Source: Panorpa germanica
Taxonomy: Eukaryota > Arthropoda > Insecta > Mecoptera > Panorpidae
Reading direction: 5' to 3'
Assembly: GCA_963678705.1 (NCBI GenBank)
Contig: OY783220.1
Span: 2,501,001 to 2,565,000 of the forward strand
DNA length: 64,000 nucleotides
Position numbers and translations under genes: made by a program. How positions within the stretch are numbered: position 1 is the first letter of the stretch; each line of letters starts with the position of its first letter. The notes below the pieces were generated by a model, which saw nothing but the letters and a program-made list of their open reading frames with translations, did no database searches and had not been told where the DNA came from. This document shows, in pieces, positions 11,601 through 26,600 of the stretch.

Positions 11601-14600
11601 TTCTTCTTGCGATAAGGTGTTATTGGAGCTCCTGAAGTGCCACTTGAATCGGACATCAATGAAGTTGCACTTCCATAACATGAATTGCTTTGCAAAGCTC
11701 GTGGCGCAGGTTCTGGAGGCAACGCAGAGGACCTGGATGATGGGCGATACTTGTACTTTAACATTTTATTTGCGAATTGTTTGTTAACTGTCTATATGAT
11801 TAGCATATTTGATTTTAAAATACAAATAAACACAATTTAAAAATAACTTTAACGACGAGGTCAATTTCAAACTGTATGGATGTGAATTAAAGTGAGGAAA
11901 AGAAGACAATGAGTTACTTTTTGCCGAGAATTTTAAAGTGGTTGAACACAAATACAAAAATCAAAACAAGAGCGATCATTTGACGTACTCTTCATGTATA
12001 ATTTAAATAACATTTTATTTTTAAAAAAATAAATATCATATCATCCAATGGGTATTTTATATTCAGATAAAAAATGAATTCTTATTAGAAAAACTGTAAC
12101 CTGTTTATGATACATTTAGGTGTAAATTATATGTAAACGTTACATAATTATGTGTATTGGATATGTTTATGTTTATAAACGTATTTACCGTTTTGGAAAG
12201 ATATTTAATTATACTATACAAGAAATTATTACAGCACTTTTTACTCATTGTCGATTTTATAAAATAGGTACATAACTAAAATATTTATTTCGAAATACAC
12301 ATATTATTTTATATTTTCAACACACTATTAAACTATTAATGTAAAACATAATTTCAATTTATTTTTAAATTACTTAAAAATTAGAAATAAATAATAATGT
12401 GTAATTTATGATTATAATTTAAGAACTTTTCAATCACAATTCACGTTTATTTAACATTAACATCACTTAAAAATTATTATTAATTAAAATAATAAAAAAA
12501 AGTAAACGAAATAAAAAATGAAATAGTAATTAATATACGGCGGTAAGATATCAAAAACATTCTGACAGGAACAAATTGCAAGAAGACGTTAAGTTAAAAG
12601 TTAAAATTAATTAATTAGAAATTCAGACCGCGTGTATGGGTCATTGACAGTTCAAATTGTTAAAGACAATGAAAGAAATAAAATATAACATGTCACTTAC
12701 TTACTTAAGCGAGTACTTTGTTTTGTCCAAATGCTAAAGCTGAAGGGTTAGCTTCTACCATTACATTAAATTACGTATGTAATGAGGAACAATGTAGAAA
12801 TTATAAAAATAATGTGTTGTTTTTGTGAACAAAGGATGGTAAAATGACTTGTTTTTAGTAAAACCGGTGCGACTGGAGTAGCAGCCGGTTGACACTATTT
12901 GGGTTCACCAGTGTACAGTTCAAGTATCACACGGGTTTTTAAAACATGCTAGTAATAATTACTGTACAAATAATAATATTAAAAATTTTTTTTTTTAGGA
13001 AATATATTAGTCCATTGTATTAGGGCAAATATATTTTTTTAAATCTAATCTAATCTCTATAATTTTTTCCTAATTATGCAGTAATCTTACTTGACAGTTC
13101 GAGGAGCCGGTGCTGGTTTATCAGCTTTGGTGATGCTTTTGTCATCATCTTCACTTGGCTCCTCGTCTTCACTCCAGAATGGATTCAAACTAATTTTCGG
13201 CGCAGGAATAAGTCGCCTACAAGAACATTTATAAATTATCATAATAAACAATGCATCTAGAATGAATTATTGATATTTTACCTTGCGGTATTCGTGTTTC
13301 CGGCAATTTGTGGTGGAGGGGGCCGCGGAGGTTTGCTTTTAACATTTTCGTCATCTTCATTTTCAGCTTCATCCGTGTCATCATCACTGCCAAATGGATT
13401 CGTACTTTCTTTAGGTTGATCAGACACCACCGCTGACTTTAATTTCTGCATCCGTTTTGGAGCTTGAGGTTCTACTCTTTCATCTTCGTCCCCGAACGGG
13501 TTTAGATCTTCGGGATATTCAACGGTATCATTTTTAGAGGAATCTGCTAATATGGAAGAATTGATTGTTACACAACTAACATCATCCTTTGATAAATCTC
13601 GTAAAATTGATTCATCTAAAACTATTGGAGAAGATTTTAAATTATCACTTGAAATTGGGGATTCGGTTTTCTCTGTTAATGAGCTTTTCGCAACAACGAC
13701 ATCTGTCTTCAGCGGAGGTAAATTCTGCGGAATCGTTTTATCTGAAATAATTGTTGCAGGTAATTCAGAATCATCAACCGAAGAATCTTCAATGTCACAT
13801 GCGGCATCAAAGTCAATTTTCTTGATTAAATCTTCAGTTGATGGTGTTCTGGATTTAGTATCTTTATTTATGACTGTCGGTAATAGTGACATTTCATCTG
13901 TTATCTCTTCTATTGGTTTCACTAAGTCACTTTCATGACTTTCCTTATCTTTATCGTGAGATTCTTTTGTGAAGATGCTATCAACTTCGGATGGAAGTGT
14001 AGACTTTTCAGGTTCTTCTGGTTGTTCTTCAACTGCTATAGCTACAATATCCTCATTCTCCTTTGCATGTAAGGCAATTTCTGTGTTACTTGAATCGATG
14101 CTTTTCTGCTCGCTACCAATTTCTTTAGGTTTGTTATTTTGTGTCTCATCTTCATCTCTCGAGCTCTCTACGGGTAATGGAGTTAAGACATCTACGGTAT
14201 TACTATAAGGCACTTCTTGTGTAGTCATTATCTTATCTACTTTAGGGGTTTGAGTATTATTAATTTGTTCTACATTTTGTGACCCTTGATTAGTGCTAGT
14301 TTCAAAAATTTTCATTCTAGATTTTACTATTGATATTTTACAACTTTTATCTTCATCTTCATTATCTTTGGTTTTTATTTTAGCATCACTTACGGGCGCA
14401 CTGGCAGACTTTTGCTGGTTATTTTTAACTTCACTTAATTTTGTTGTCGAATGCAATGCTACTACATCTAATTGTTTGTTATTTACACTCTTAGAACTAT
14501 TTAAGTCTTTTACTATTGGCACTTCTTCAGCTGTTGGCTTCATTTGAATATTAGACAAATCATCTTCTTTTTCTATTTTGTTTACTACTGGTTCATCAAT

Positions 14601-17600
14601 AGGTTTAATAGTAAAACTTGTTAAATCTGAATCAACTAGAACGGCTTCTTCCTCATATGGTTCACTCTCTAGAGATCTGCTCGTTTCGATAAAATATTTC
14701 GAATTCTTGTTTAAACAAATCTCTGGTGTGACATTGTATCTCCTGAAACTATCTGGAGGCTCTGAATCGGGTAGGCTTGGTGGCTCATCAGAGGTGGTAA
14801 GCTGGCTTATAAAGCTGCTCATCGCTTTTGAGGAAGAAGACACATTTAGAGATGGATGCGTGTCAGTGAATGCAGTGTAAAACGAAGCACCATCTGAACT
14901 TTCACAATGTTTGTTTAAACTCTTAGATTTTTCTTCATCACTTAATGATCTTTGCAAAGTATCTTTAGATTCAACAAGTTTTAACTGATTTTTAGGTACT
15001 GTAGAATATGTACCAGCTTTTCCTTCAAATAAAGCTAGTTTGTTTTTAATACTTTCTTCTTTGTTTAATTCATCTTCTAAATTTTCATTGAAGAAACCTA
15101 TTTTTTCTTCATCTGGACATGTTTCACAACAGTACTGACCTTCCGATTCTAATTCGTAACAATTTCCTGGACTCAACTGTGCGTCACAGCGAGCGCAGGT
15201 AAAACACGTCCGATGATAAAGTGATTTTCCAACATTCAAACGCTCAGCCAAGAAAACTGGCATACCGCATTTGGCGCATGGTTCTCGTCTCGCTAGGCCA
15301 ACTGAAGGAGTGCTACGTACAGACATCTATTAACAAAAGAAATGAAAACAATTATTAGTTACGAATAATTAAAATAAAAAAACTAAGAGTACCATATATT
15401 TAACAAACATACGGACAAGGGAAGAAGACAACCAAGTTAACTTAACTACAATACTACTCGAATAGTTAAATATTTGACTTGATATCTCTAATACAAATAT
15501 TTGCTATCAAGTTCTTGTTATAATAAAATTGTATTCTTAAAATTAACAATTTACAAAATTAATTACCACGCCTTTACTTAATAATTGTAACCTCAATTAA
15601 TTCTAATGGATCAGAGTTGCGATAAAGGATAATCTTCTAATAACGTCTGTTCCATTAATTAGCTAATGTAGTGATTATTGGCGTATTATATAGAACGTAG
15701 TACAAAAGAAGAGAGAAAAGTATGTGTTTATTCATCAATCCCAAATATATAAAATACATATTTGTAATTAGTTGTAGGATAGCTCTGGTCTCTAACCTAA
15801 AAACGTTGCAAATTGACAGTAAAGGTAACACTGTACGTGTTACTTCATTATTGCGGTGATTTTTAATGTAATTTATTCGTCAAATATCAAATCTGAATTT
15901 AACTTTGAAATTTCGGGGATGAAGTTACTTCATATTTAAATCAATGTTTGACCTTCTTAAATGAAACAAAAAAATGTCTGCCTACCCAAAACGGTTGCCA
16001 TGTTCTTAACGATAGATTTCCCCGGCTAAGTGTCCATTAAATTAATTAATTAATAAATTGTGAACCACAAGGAATAAGAAACATATAGAGACTTTTAAGA
16101 CTATTTCGTGTCAGGATCGGTAGTACAATAGCTACTACACTAAATAATTATTTTGAAGTAAGTGGAATTTCAACAATTCACGGAGATAGGGATTCTCTCA
16201 ACGTGATAAATGATAGTAATTTAGTTGTGATTTCTAAGACGTTGAGAATTAGGCTCTTTTGCCAACTATGGACTATGGAGTCGTATGAATGAGAGCAAGA
16301 TTCTATATTATTGTTTATCAATACACCACCGTATATTGATATATCTGCTCATTTTCCACTCTCTCCTATCCTCCATCCATGATTGTACATACAATAATCA
16401 TCTGTTCATGATTGTTTGTGATGAGATTTTGTAATCATCGATTTTAAGATGTGTATTTGTAATTTCAGATAATGAGGATCAATATTTGCTTGTTTATTTA
16501 ATGAGAAGAGTAGTTCAGTATGGAATTTTAAATATTATCAGTTTGGTAAATTTGTATGCACCAAAACACGTACTATAAAGTGTACTATTTATTCGTTAGA
16601 ACTACATTATTTGAAACCTCATAATTATTCAGAATTCTGACGTCACGGAATGGTGTAGTATTTTTTGCTTTAAATTCATTGCAAAATCCTATATTATAAT
16701 GTCTCAGGTGTATATTTATATTCTTATAGTCTTATATTCTTATATGTTTATATGTTTGGTTCGAATTTTGTATAGTAGCTCGAAAACGGCAGCAGGGAAG
16801 TTTTTGAAAAAGACTTTTGGCGTCCCCGAATTTTTCCCTGAATTTCCTGGAAACCCGTAATTTTGGAAAAACTGCAAAAAATTGGGCTCTTTTTTGCTGT
16901 ATAATTATGTATTCGTAAAAGATAGAAAGTTGAAATTTTGCATGTGTATTAAGGTATATTAAGGTTTAAGGTATATAAGGTACATAAGGTATATAATGCT
17001 GACATTTCTCAAAAATTAGAAATTCCAAAAATGAAAAAGGGGGTTGAAGAAATTCGGGGGCCCGGTACGGAACTTTGGAGAAAGTTCATATTCTGGCTTC
17101 TAGAATAATTAAGTATATTATTAATAAAAAAAAATTCAAAATTTCAAAATCTTATTTGGGGGCACGGGGGCAGTATTTGCCGAGTAAAAATTGTGCTAGA
17201 AAGTTGAAATTTTGTATATAGGTTAACCTTGGTAACTTATTTACGAATCGAAAAAAAAATCCAGAAATCCAGAAAAATCAAGAAAGTTGGTTTTCAAATA
17301 ATGCATAAATTGAAAATATTTTTTATTTTGATAAAAAAAATATATTTTTTTAGTAAATTTATATGTGTCCATGTATATGTGTGCGAGTTTATTATTTCAA
17401 TTTAAAAATAGAATTAAATATGAAATGTAATTACGAATTATTTTATTGAATTCAAATCATACAAGCCAAAAAGACGTCGCCGGGGTTAAACTCTAGTTTA
17501 ATTATAACTCTCGTAATTTTAACTATAAAAATATATTTAATGTTACTGTGACTGATTTAAAAATAATTAGACAAGGTTCTGAATGACGTAGGTAATAAAA

Positions 17601-20600
17601 TATACAAATTTACACTAGACAGAATTGCTGTTAGGAAGACATGTATGGCCCCAATAATAATCTTTTCTCAGAGACCCCCAAAATTTTTAACTGGACCTGA
17701 TTCGTATAGTTATATAATTATAATATAAGACTAGAACAAGTTGATCAGTGCTAGTTCGACCAATAAAGGTCAGCTAGCGATCTTCTAGAGGGTGAAAGAT
17801 CCATCTAATATGTCACGCTACTTAAAATCTCAAGTTATTTTAATATGTAATTCGCCTATGCGTATAAAGGTAAGTGTCCACAGGTCCACAACATTTGCTT
17901 TATTGAATAAAACGTGGAAGAGATGGAAGTAGAAGAGAAGGCATTTACGGTACGGTACGTGGTTGATTCACAAATCCGATTTAAGCTGTCTGTTGACACA
18001 GTAAAACCAAAGCTTATCGCCTTCCCTGACGCTGTGCTACTAATCCACGTTTTATTCAGCAACGTTGTGCGGACCTTTGAACGCTTATCACAATATGTAC
18101 ACCATAACAACTTTAGTTAACGGTACAAAACAAAAATTGCAACAGCGCTGCTTTATCTTCTGCAGCTTATTTTAAATTTCTTCCAAAAAATATAATGGTA
18201 CAGTGCAAGCTCGATATATCGAATCACAAGTGAAATAAAAAAACTTCGAATAATCGAGGATTTCGATATTGTTGAGGTTCGATTTATCGGGGTGATCTCT
18301 AAAATAATTGTAATAAGAGAAATAAAATTTTATTGAAAAACATTTTATGCATTGTTATCATTTTGTAAAAAAATTAAGTGCATCCTTAAAATAACTGAAA
18401 TTGTAGTAAGTCTACATGAAAATGTCACTTTTCCTATGCGTAAATTCGAAATATCGGGGTTTACTCGAAGCAGTTTGCTATGTAGAGGTAAAAATAACAT
18501 GGAAGGTATAGGCAAATTCTAGGGGAATGGAAAACTTCGATTTATCACGGAATTCGGTAATATCGAGGTTATATTGTTGGACAGCAATAGCAAAACAATA
18601 ACAACAAATATAGAAACGTATAAAATGAAACAGGAAAAGTAAAACGTAAGCATAATATTAGTAGCAATAAATATATATAAAAAAATATGATTGGTAAATT
18701 ATTTATAAAAATGAATGAAAAATGTTACATATGTATATATTTAATTTCATTAAAATAATTTCTTTTATTTATATATATTTATTGTAGTTAAAAATAAAAA
18801 CAGACTAAAATGAAAGCTAAAATTTACCTTAGCAGAATATTTCAGGTTTATATAGCCCCATTGTATCCAACGATTCTTCCTATAGGACGAACAAAAAACA
18901 TACAGTGTGGGTTGAGACAAAACAAAACAAAAAATATATATAACTGAATTTATATATGAAATAAGTAACCTATAATTCAACTGATAACCATAACCAGTGT
19001 TACTTAATTAGATATTGTGTAGTTAATTACATACAGCTCGTTATAAATTTATCAAATTTAAAAAAATACATTTACTCCTTCTACTGCAGGGTGCTTTAAA
19101 TGAGGAAGTACTTTTTGTTAGTGCGCCGTTCTTATTGCATGCGATTCAGACGCGGAATGTTTGAAATGTGTGTAGTATGGACAAAAATAATTCAATCGGT
19201 CTTTAAATAAATGAACGCCCGATAAAAAATCACCGTAGGTGACTTATGATATATGATATACACCGAAGGTAAAATACATGTGACCAAAAGGATTCTTGAT
19301 ATGACACCGGAAACATAGAAAATACGATGGAAAGTTATGTAATAAATCGTTCAATAAGTTCGTAGTTCGTATCGTACATACAGATAGTACCAACCTCCAA
19401 ACGATATGTGACAAAATTTCATGTCATTCTTACCATTACCTTACAAGTTACAGCAGTTTTAGTGACGCTACTTTTGTAAATTTCAAAAAAAATCTGAATT
19501 TGGTGAGTTAATAAAGCATTGCTTTTAAATGAAGCAAAACCGTTCAGGCAAGCAAAGGCTTGACAATTGTTATTCCGACTTTAAGGCCTGTCTCAGTATG
19601 GCACCGTATTTAAGCGAATTTCTGCCGGACGTATTCGGGCTACTACGCTTTACCTATCCGAACCATGTAAATGTAATGAGATCGCTCTGGAGCTCTCAGA
19701 CTGCACGCTACAAAGCAGTCCGAATACGGGCGGCACTACCTCGCACATTAGAACCGAATAAAGGCGAATTTTATCCAAGCGTTACCACTACTACAACGAT
19801 ATCCTATCCGAACCTTTGTAAATGCAAACAGCCGCCTCAGACTGGAGGGGATATCTAACATCGCTTGTTCTTACGCTGCAATACGGTACAAATGAAATCT
19901 ATCGGCGACATGGCTATGTTCTGCACTTCTGCATGCAGTTTATGTTTGTATTTCAGTGAATCATGGACACCGATACGATAGAACTAAATTTAAATTCACG
20001 CCCACCAGAGCTCAGATATATAATAAATGCTAAAGTCCCTTTAATACCAGTAGTGTATCGATAAAAATTAAAGTTAAAGTTTGCTCTCATGATAAATTAT
20101 ATAAGGGCTAAAGAACTCCAATACACCCCCTAATACACGACTACAAACGGATTGCGGTCAACGGATTGCAAACGTGAGCCCCGAATCTGCCCGAACCGAA
20201 TGAAAATGCAACAGTGTTGTTAGTGAGAGAACACACGTGTATACGAGTGAGAGAACACACACGGCTCGAACAAACTAAACTGATTCGAAATTGGATTTGA
20301 CCGAGTGTGTTTCTTGGCCGCCGGGCAATTACGTTACATACTAATGATAGTGACATCATGAGCAGAGATGTGCACAAATACTTTTCAAAAGTATTTAAAT
20401 ATATACATACATACAAATACCTCAGAATACGACACAATAAAATCCCCTATTATGCTATTGTAAAAAATTGTATAGAGTCACGAAAGACGGCTCGACACGG
20501 CTCGTTTTTCGTTTTCGTTGGAAACTTCGTTGCACGGCTAGTTTGCAATTAGTCGACTCGTGTGCGGACGGCCTAATGCTCTATCAATGCACTAAATTCA

Positions 20601-23600
20601 GATTTTTCTATTGTAATTTTTCTATATGTAATTACATTACATTATTTACAAAAGAAGAGTCACCAAATCAATGCAACACTTAAAGTAAAGGTCATAATAT
20701 CATGACATTTTGACACAAATCGTTTGAAAGTTGGTACTATCTAAAAATGATATGGATTTGTTAATAGTGGCGCTATCTATATGTCATCCTACGAACTTAT
20801 TGAGTGATGATATATAAGTAATGTTTATTTAACATAAAAAAGTTTACTCTTTAAATAATTTCATTTATGTTAATATAACTTAAGATTACATAATAAAATG
20901 CGTACAGTCAAAAAAGGTAGGATGTATGAGTTAAACCGGGATGTAAATTTAAATTTTCGGGATAGGGGTCTTCCCATTCTTTCCCGCCATTTAGAGAGAT
21001 AAGGTTGTAATAGATTTTTTATAATTTTTTTTTAATATCAGAACTCTTACAAAAATTTTGTATACAGATTTTTTGTAGATAACAATATTATCTACAACTT
21101 TTTGTTGTTAATTTTATAATAAAAAAATGTTGTAAATCTTAAATTAAGTAATGAGTGAGCAGACTTATTACACCAAGTAACTTAAGATTTAATTTTGTTT
21201 CTTTAACTTTTCTTAAAAGTTAGAGATGATAATTTTACTTAAAAAAAACTCTAGATAAAATTTGTGTTGGACTTACAGTTTTCCAGATGAAAAACTAATT
21301 AAAAATAAAACTGATTACACCTCTATTTTCAAGATGGCGGCGAATGGAGCGTACACTTTCCCGAAAATTTTAATACATATAAAAAAAACAGCTGTCCACC
21401 CAAAATGAACGGTTGCTATTTTTAACGACGTATTACCTTGACTATTAATATTTTCACGTTTTTTTTTTAAATATAGAAGCATTTACACAATCAAATAACA
21501 TGCATTTGGAAGAATATAATAGCGAGTGCAATGTATAGAGTTCAGCTTTAAAGAAAAGATATTTTCTTGGATAGTGATCAACACACCCAGGTAGAAAATG
21601 TAACATAATGTAAAACCTTACTTAGCAAAAGGTTTAGAGAGCTAGCATGAATATAGAAATTCTTCTCATATATGAGAAAGAGAAAAACATTATTGAAATT
21701 GGCTTGTGGCAAGCTAGTAAGTGTGAAATTGCACAGCACGATTATTTTCTAGCTGAGTATAAACAGGAGCAATTCATTCAATTAATTTAACTGATTTAAC
21801 GTTTAAATTATTATTAGAAAAATTATACTTAAATAAAAACTGGTCTAATTTTAGTAAGTCATTTTCAAGTTCTTTAAAAAGGTTAAGATAGGTGCAACAC
21901 GCTATCTAAATTCTAAACACGAAATAAATCAAACGAATGCTAATAATATATTAATTAGAATATATAATAAACTAGCTGTCCCGGCCACGCGTTGCTGTGC
22001 CTAACGTAGCGCCATCTATTGAATATTTACTCAATCTAGTCAACAGATTTCGATTTACTCAACAGAATATTTACTCAATCTAGTCAACAGATGTCGCCAT
22101 CATCGTCGCCCGATGTCATATGTCATATACAGATAATTAATAGACAAATAATTAGCAATAAGATAAATAAATTGAGATGTAAGGTATCCTATCTTTCAAG
22201 TTGGATCAAACTGGACACGGTGTACAAATTTCATTAAAATCGGTTAAGTAGTTTAGGAGTCCATAGCGGACAACACAGTGACACGTAATTTATATATATT
22301 AAGATTAACTTTTTAATTGAAGTCACCATTACCTCCAACACTGAACATGAATCCACGTACTGTGCAGACGCGTATTCAAAGCATTCGTGTCAATACATAA
22401 ACAAATGCTCTTATAAAAACGTGTTAATAAGGTTAGCGTCTACATGTCCGCATAACTCGCATCAAATTAGACCCATCGTGCACTGCAACCTAAGCGAATT
22501 TGATCGGACGTATACGCGCTACTACGCTTTACCTATCCGAACTCTGTAAATGTAATAAACTCTCGCACACTGCATGCGACAAAGCCGTCCGAATACGGGC
22601 GTTACGTAGCTATCATACAGCAACCGTATATCAGCGAATTTTAACCAAGCGAATTTATGCTACAAAGCAAAACCTATCTAAAGCTTGTAAATGCAATCAG
22701 CCGTCTCAGACTGGAAGTGATATGGAGGAGAATGCAATAGTCTCTTTCATAATAGCGGTGTATCGATAGAAGTAAAAGTAAAAAATTGATTCCAGGATAA
22801 ATTATCTTAGTGCAAAACAACACCAATACTCCCTACAGTACACAAGTTTGACTTGACGTACTGTCGTATTTTTTAATATGCATCTTAGTTTGGGAACCAG
22901 TCTAGTAGAAAAAGAATGACATCTCATCACTTTAATTAACCACTAGTTTCAAGATATTTTTAAAGTAAAGTATTTGAGAGTTGGAACTAAGATATATATA
23001 TATATTGTGACATTAACAACGCTATAAGTTGAACTGGTTCATTCTGTCATGGAAAGCAAATAGCTTACTATTATATAGCTTTCTATTTTTTGTTTAACTT
23101 TTTGAGTTGAATATTTTGTAAGATCTACAATTTCCTTGTTAAATTTATTTAGATTTTTAATAATTACGCACTTTTATTTAACCTAGCTCCTGGTTAGTTT
23201 TCTGTCAAAATTTTGAAATGGATTTTTAACCTATTTTCCAATAAGCTACCGAACTCAAATTTTGCATACACACACTTTGTGAGTGATTTGTGAATGACAA
23301 TGCAATACGGTGCAATAAAATGGCGTTAAATAAATTTTTTTCAGGTTAATATAATGAAAAATTACATAACTTACTTTACGATAAAAATGTATGTTTTCTA
23401 ACATTAATAATGTTTTTATTTAAGATAATATAATAAATATCATATATTAACTTAGTATATTAATAAAAGACTTTAATGTCTCTTACATTTATTTAATGAC
23501 AATATAACATAATTATGTTATACTTCGGTAAACAATAAAACGTAACGTTTGGTAAAAATATTACATTCAATAATATATGAGTTTACGTTTTTACGTTTAG

Positions 23601-26600
23601 GGGAATACTATATTTTATGAGTGTTTTACTGCTTCTTGAACAAATATTCACTTTTGCGCATTACCTAATATATGGTACACACATACTAATAAAACTTATA
23701 CGATTTTTAAAAATTTTAGGTAGTAGTTTTATGAAACAAAAATGTTTCAAATCTAAGACGGAACATCTAAATAAATTACGGTTTTGAATGTGATCTCGAA
23801 CAAAAGGGTTGAGTACCTACTCAGTCTCCAGTATAATCTCATTGTGTGTTGATGTTCTTTTTAGTTGTGTTTAGTAAATAAATAAAAATAATTAAAAATG
23901 GTGTTTAAATGGACAAATGAAATAGACCCTTGTCATACTTTGTTTGACAAGAGTAATCACGAGTTAGCAGAGACCTTGTTAAATAACTGAGTTTTAATAC
24001 TTTTTTTTAAAGCAGGTTAAAGGAATTCGTACAAAATATGAAAGCTTCCGATGTATTAAGTTGTATGTCGCACTAGTGTGGACGTGTTGTACAACTTCTT
24101 ACATCAAATGTTGGATGTCACATGTTTAAGTCGCACGTATGTGTACCATACTTAAACATACTCATAAAACTTCTAAAGAACACCTGTTTAAAGATTATAA
24201 AATCTTAATTCTTTTTAAGGATTGGAAAGTTGTTTCATTCAAATATAACAACTATTTAGTAACCTTAAAGGAAATGAATGCGATAACCAACATTAGATAA
24301 TTTCATTGTTTTTAAAATATAATGTAACATAGATTGATAAGTAGTAAAAATTAACTATTACAGTAGCATAATTAATTTTTAAATGAATATTTAATATTTA
24401 TGAATGGTATATTATTGATAAAAGAAAATTTACGCCATAATCTCGTATGTAGTACATATTTACTATATTAAATTCGCACGCTGCGTAATGCCACTGCTGA
24501 CAATCCATTCATCACTCAAACATCTGAAATATCGTGTATGTTAAAGTTCATGTTTTTCGCCTTTTGTGATGATTTTTATTCGCTTAACGATATTAAGCCT
24601 GGATTGTTAAATCAAATATGTAAAAACTATGTTTAAAATATTTCAACAATGTGGTTATATTATGCATGATATTATATATCAATATTACATACCTATTTTT
24701 ATTTATTAATAATTCCTGAAATATCTAGAATCTTCATAGAATTCTACAACATTTAAGAAGTTATTTCTGTTCATTTTTTTTTAATAGCAAAATGAAACTA
24801 TAAAACTTTAAATTGATACATCGTGATTCTCAAAAAAAAAAAAACATTTGACGTGTTGAAATGATTAACAAACTTACGTTTAATAATAAACAATAAAAAA
24901 AAGTAATTATAACATGTCTCACAATGTAACAAATGAAGTATTTCAGAATTATAGAACACCTGCACAGTTAATATAATACTAAATACATTGTATGCGAGTC
25001 AGTAGCTTGTACTGTATACTCGTATATGTGGTGTGACACATTCGTAGAGGACAGTTCAACGATGAACAGTACTCAATACTCGAGCGACAGACAAATTTCA
25101 AAACAGATATATCAAGAATTTTATAAATAAATACATACATTAGTAGTTGACGATTTGGCCGTTACGGATTGAATGATATAATAGTGGCGCTGCAGTACAC
25201 GGTGTGTTGAACTACTAGCGAAAATGAAACTGCATGCTAAGGCATTACTATTTTTGTTACAAAAAGTGATGTTTTAGGACGTTGCTATTAGAGGTTATTT
25301 ATACATTTAAATAATGCTTCAGTCTGTATCTATACGTACGTATGTTTGCAATGGGATTACTCGGTTTTGGTTTATGTAAGCATGTTCCCACTGATTTTAT
25401 CACATAATAAATTTAATTGTCTGTCTACATATTTTGCGGAAATAGCTTGGTCAGTTACCTCTACTCGTATTACGGGATAATCTCTTAAGTATCATTCCCA
25501 CTCACTGTTTTAATTTTGTATTTAATTTAATTTGTATACCATTTTCAATGTAGAATTTAATTTACGATTTCTTTGTTTTTTAGAACCTTACAAGGCCCTA
25601 TGTTTCTAAATTAAAAAAATATATTTTACATTATAACCTCCAAAATGTGACAATCTGTCAAAATGCAGTAGGATTCATTTTTAAAAGAAGTTTAATGTCA
25701 GTTTGTTAAAAATAAAGAAGTAAAAACAATTTCTATTACTAATTGTTATTAAAAACAACAATTTTAATTATTCCACATTCAATTTAGTCCAACAGTCGAG
25801 CTATCAAAATGTATATTACTAACGACGCATGCGCATCAACTAAATTAACTAAATTCAAATTAAAACACGAATGTAACAAGGAATGCTTATTCTCAAAACC
25901 TGTTATCTAGTTAAAATATTAAATAAAAATGTAAATTATATATCACAAGAGTGAGAGGGAATGAAGCTTTATGTTAGGATTAAATTCTTCTACAATAAAA
26001 AAAGAACATTTCCTGTTTTCCTGTACCATAATGGAAAACTAGTTCTCATTTGTACTGTGGATGGCCCAGGTGGTTATTTCATACACTCTAACACTTAGCT
26101 ATGCTTTTTGCACAATTTTTCGCGAGTTTAAGGTCAATATAGAGGCTGGCTGATCGCAAAACACAGAGTAGTGCATAACTCATACTCCGTTTAACTATGC
26201 TTAGGTCCGGATTCGATTCCCGGAAATGGAATAAATGTATGTATGTACCTCACCAAACCCTAATCAAATCAAAAATAAACAAATATAGCAACCGTATAAA
26301 TAAGCAAATCTACAAAACACACAATTATTATATTACAATTAATGCGAGATATAACCTAGCTGTTGAAATCGCAGTAATATAATAAAAAAGAAAAAAAAAG
26401 TTCAATACAATTTTTATACCATATAAATATTTTATTACCATTTCTTTTATACAATTTTTTCTGGAACCACATTATATTCAGTCTAACTAATCTAGCTCTA
26501 ATTGCATTCAATTGGTATTAGATAAACTGTTAACATAGTAGAAACTTGTCGGTGATATGACTCAGTATCGGAAATACTCCGGAGTTTAATAAAGTAAACA

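Larger units (their letters stand above)
19346..20811. mobile_element. mariner remnant in inverted arrangement, invaded by other repeats
   Basis: The left end TTCAATAAGTTCGTAG (about 19350) is mirrored by CTACGAACTTATTGA (about 20789). Inside, the left arm up to about 19527 also pairs with the right arm from about 20574 (GATAGTACCAAC, AAATCTGAATTT). Both arms therefore derive from the same mariner end. At about 19528-19588 a frame reads KQRLDNCYSDF, matching the N-terminal part of insect mariner transposases, interrupted by frameshift. The centre is occupied by family B repeat and a Harbinger-type MITE. Confidence 0.6.

Noticed and set aside
13552..14880. several 80-130 codon plus-strand frames
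   Set aside because: They are antisense shadows of the large MICAL-like exon, with serine/leucine-rich translations and no domains.
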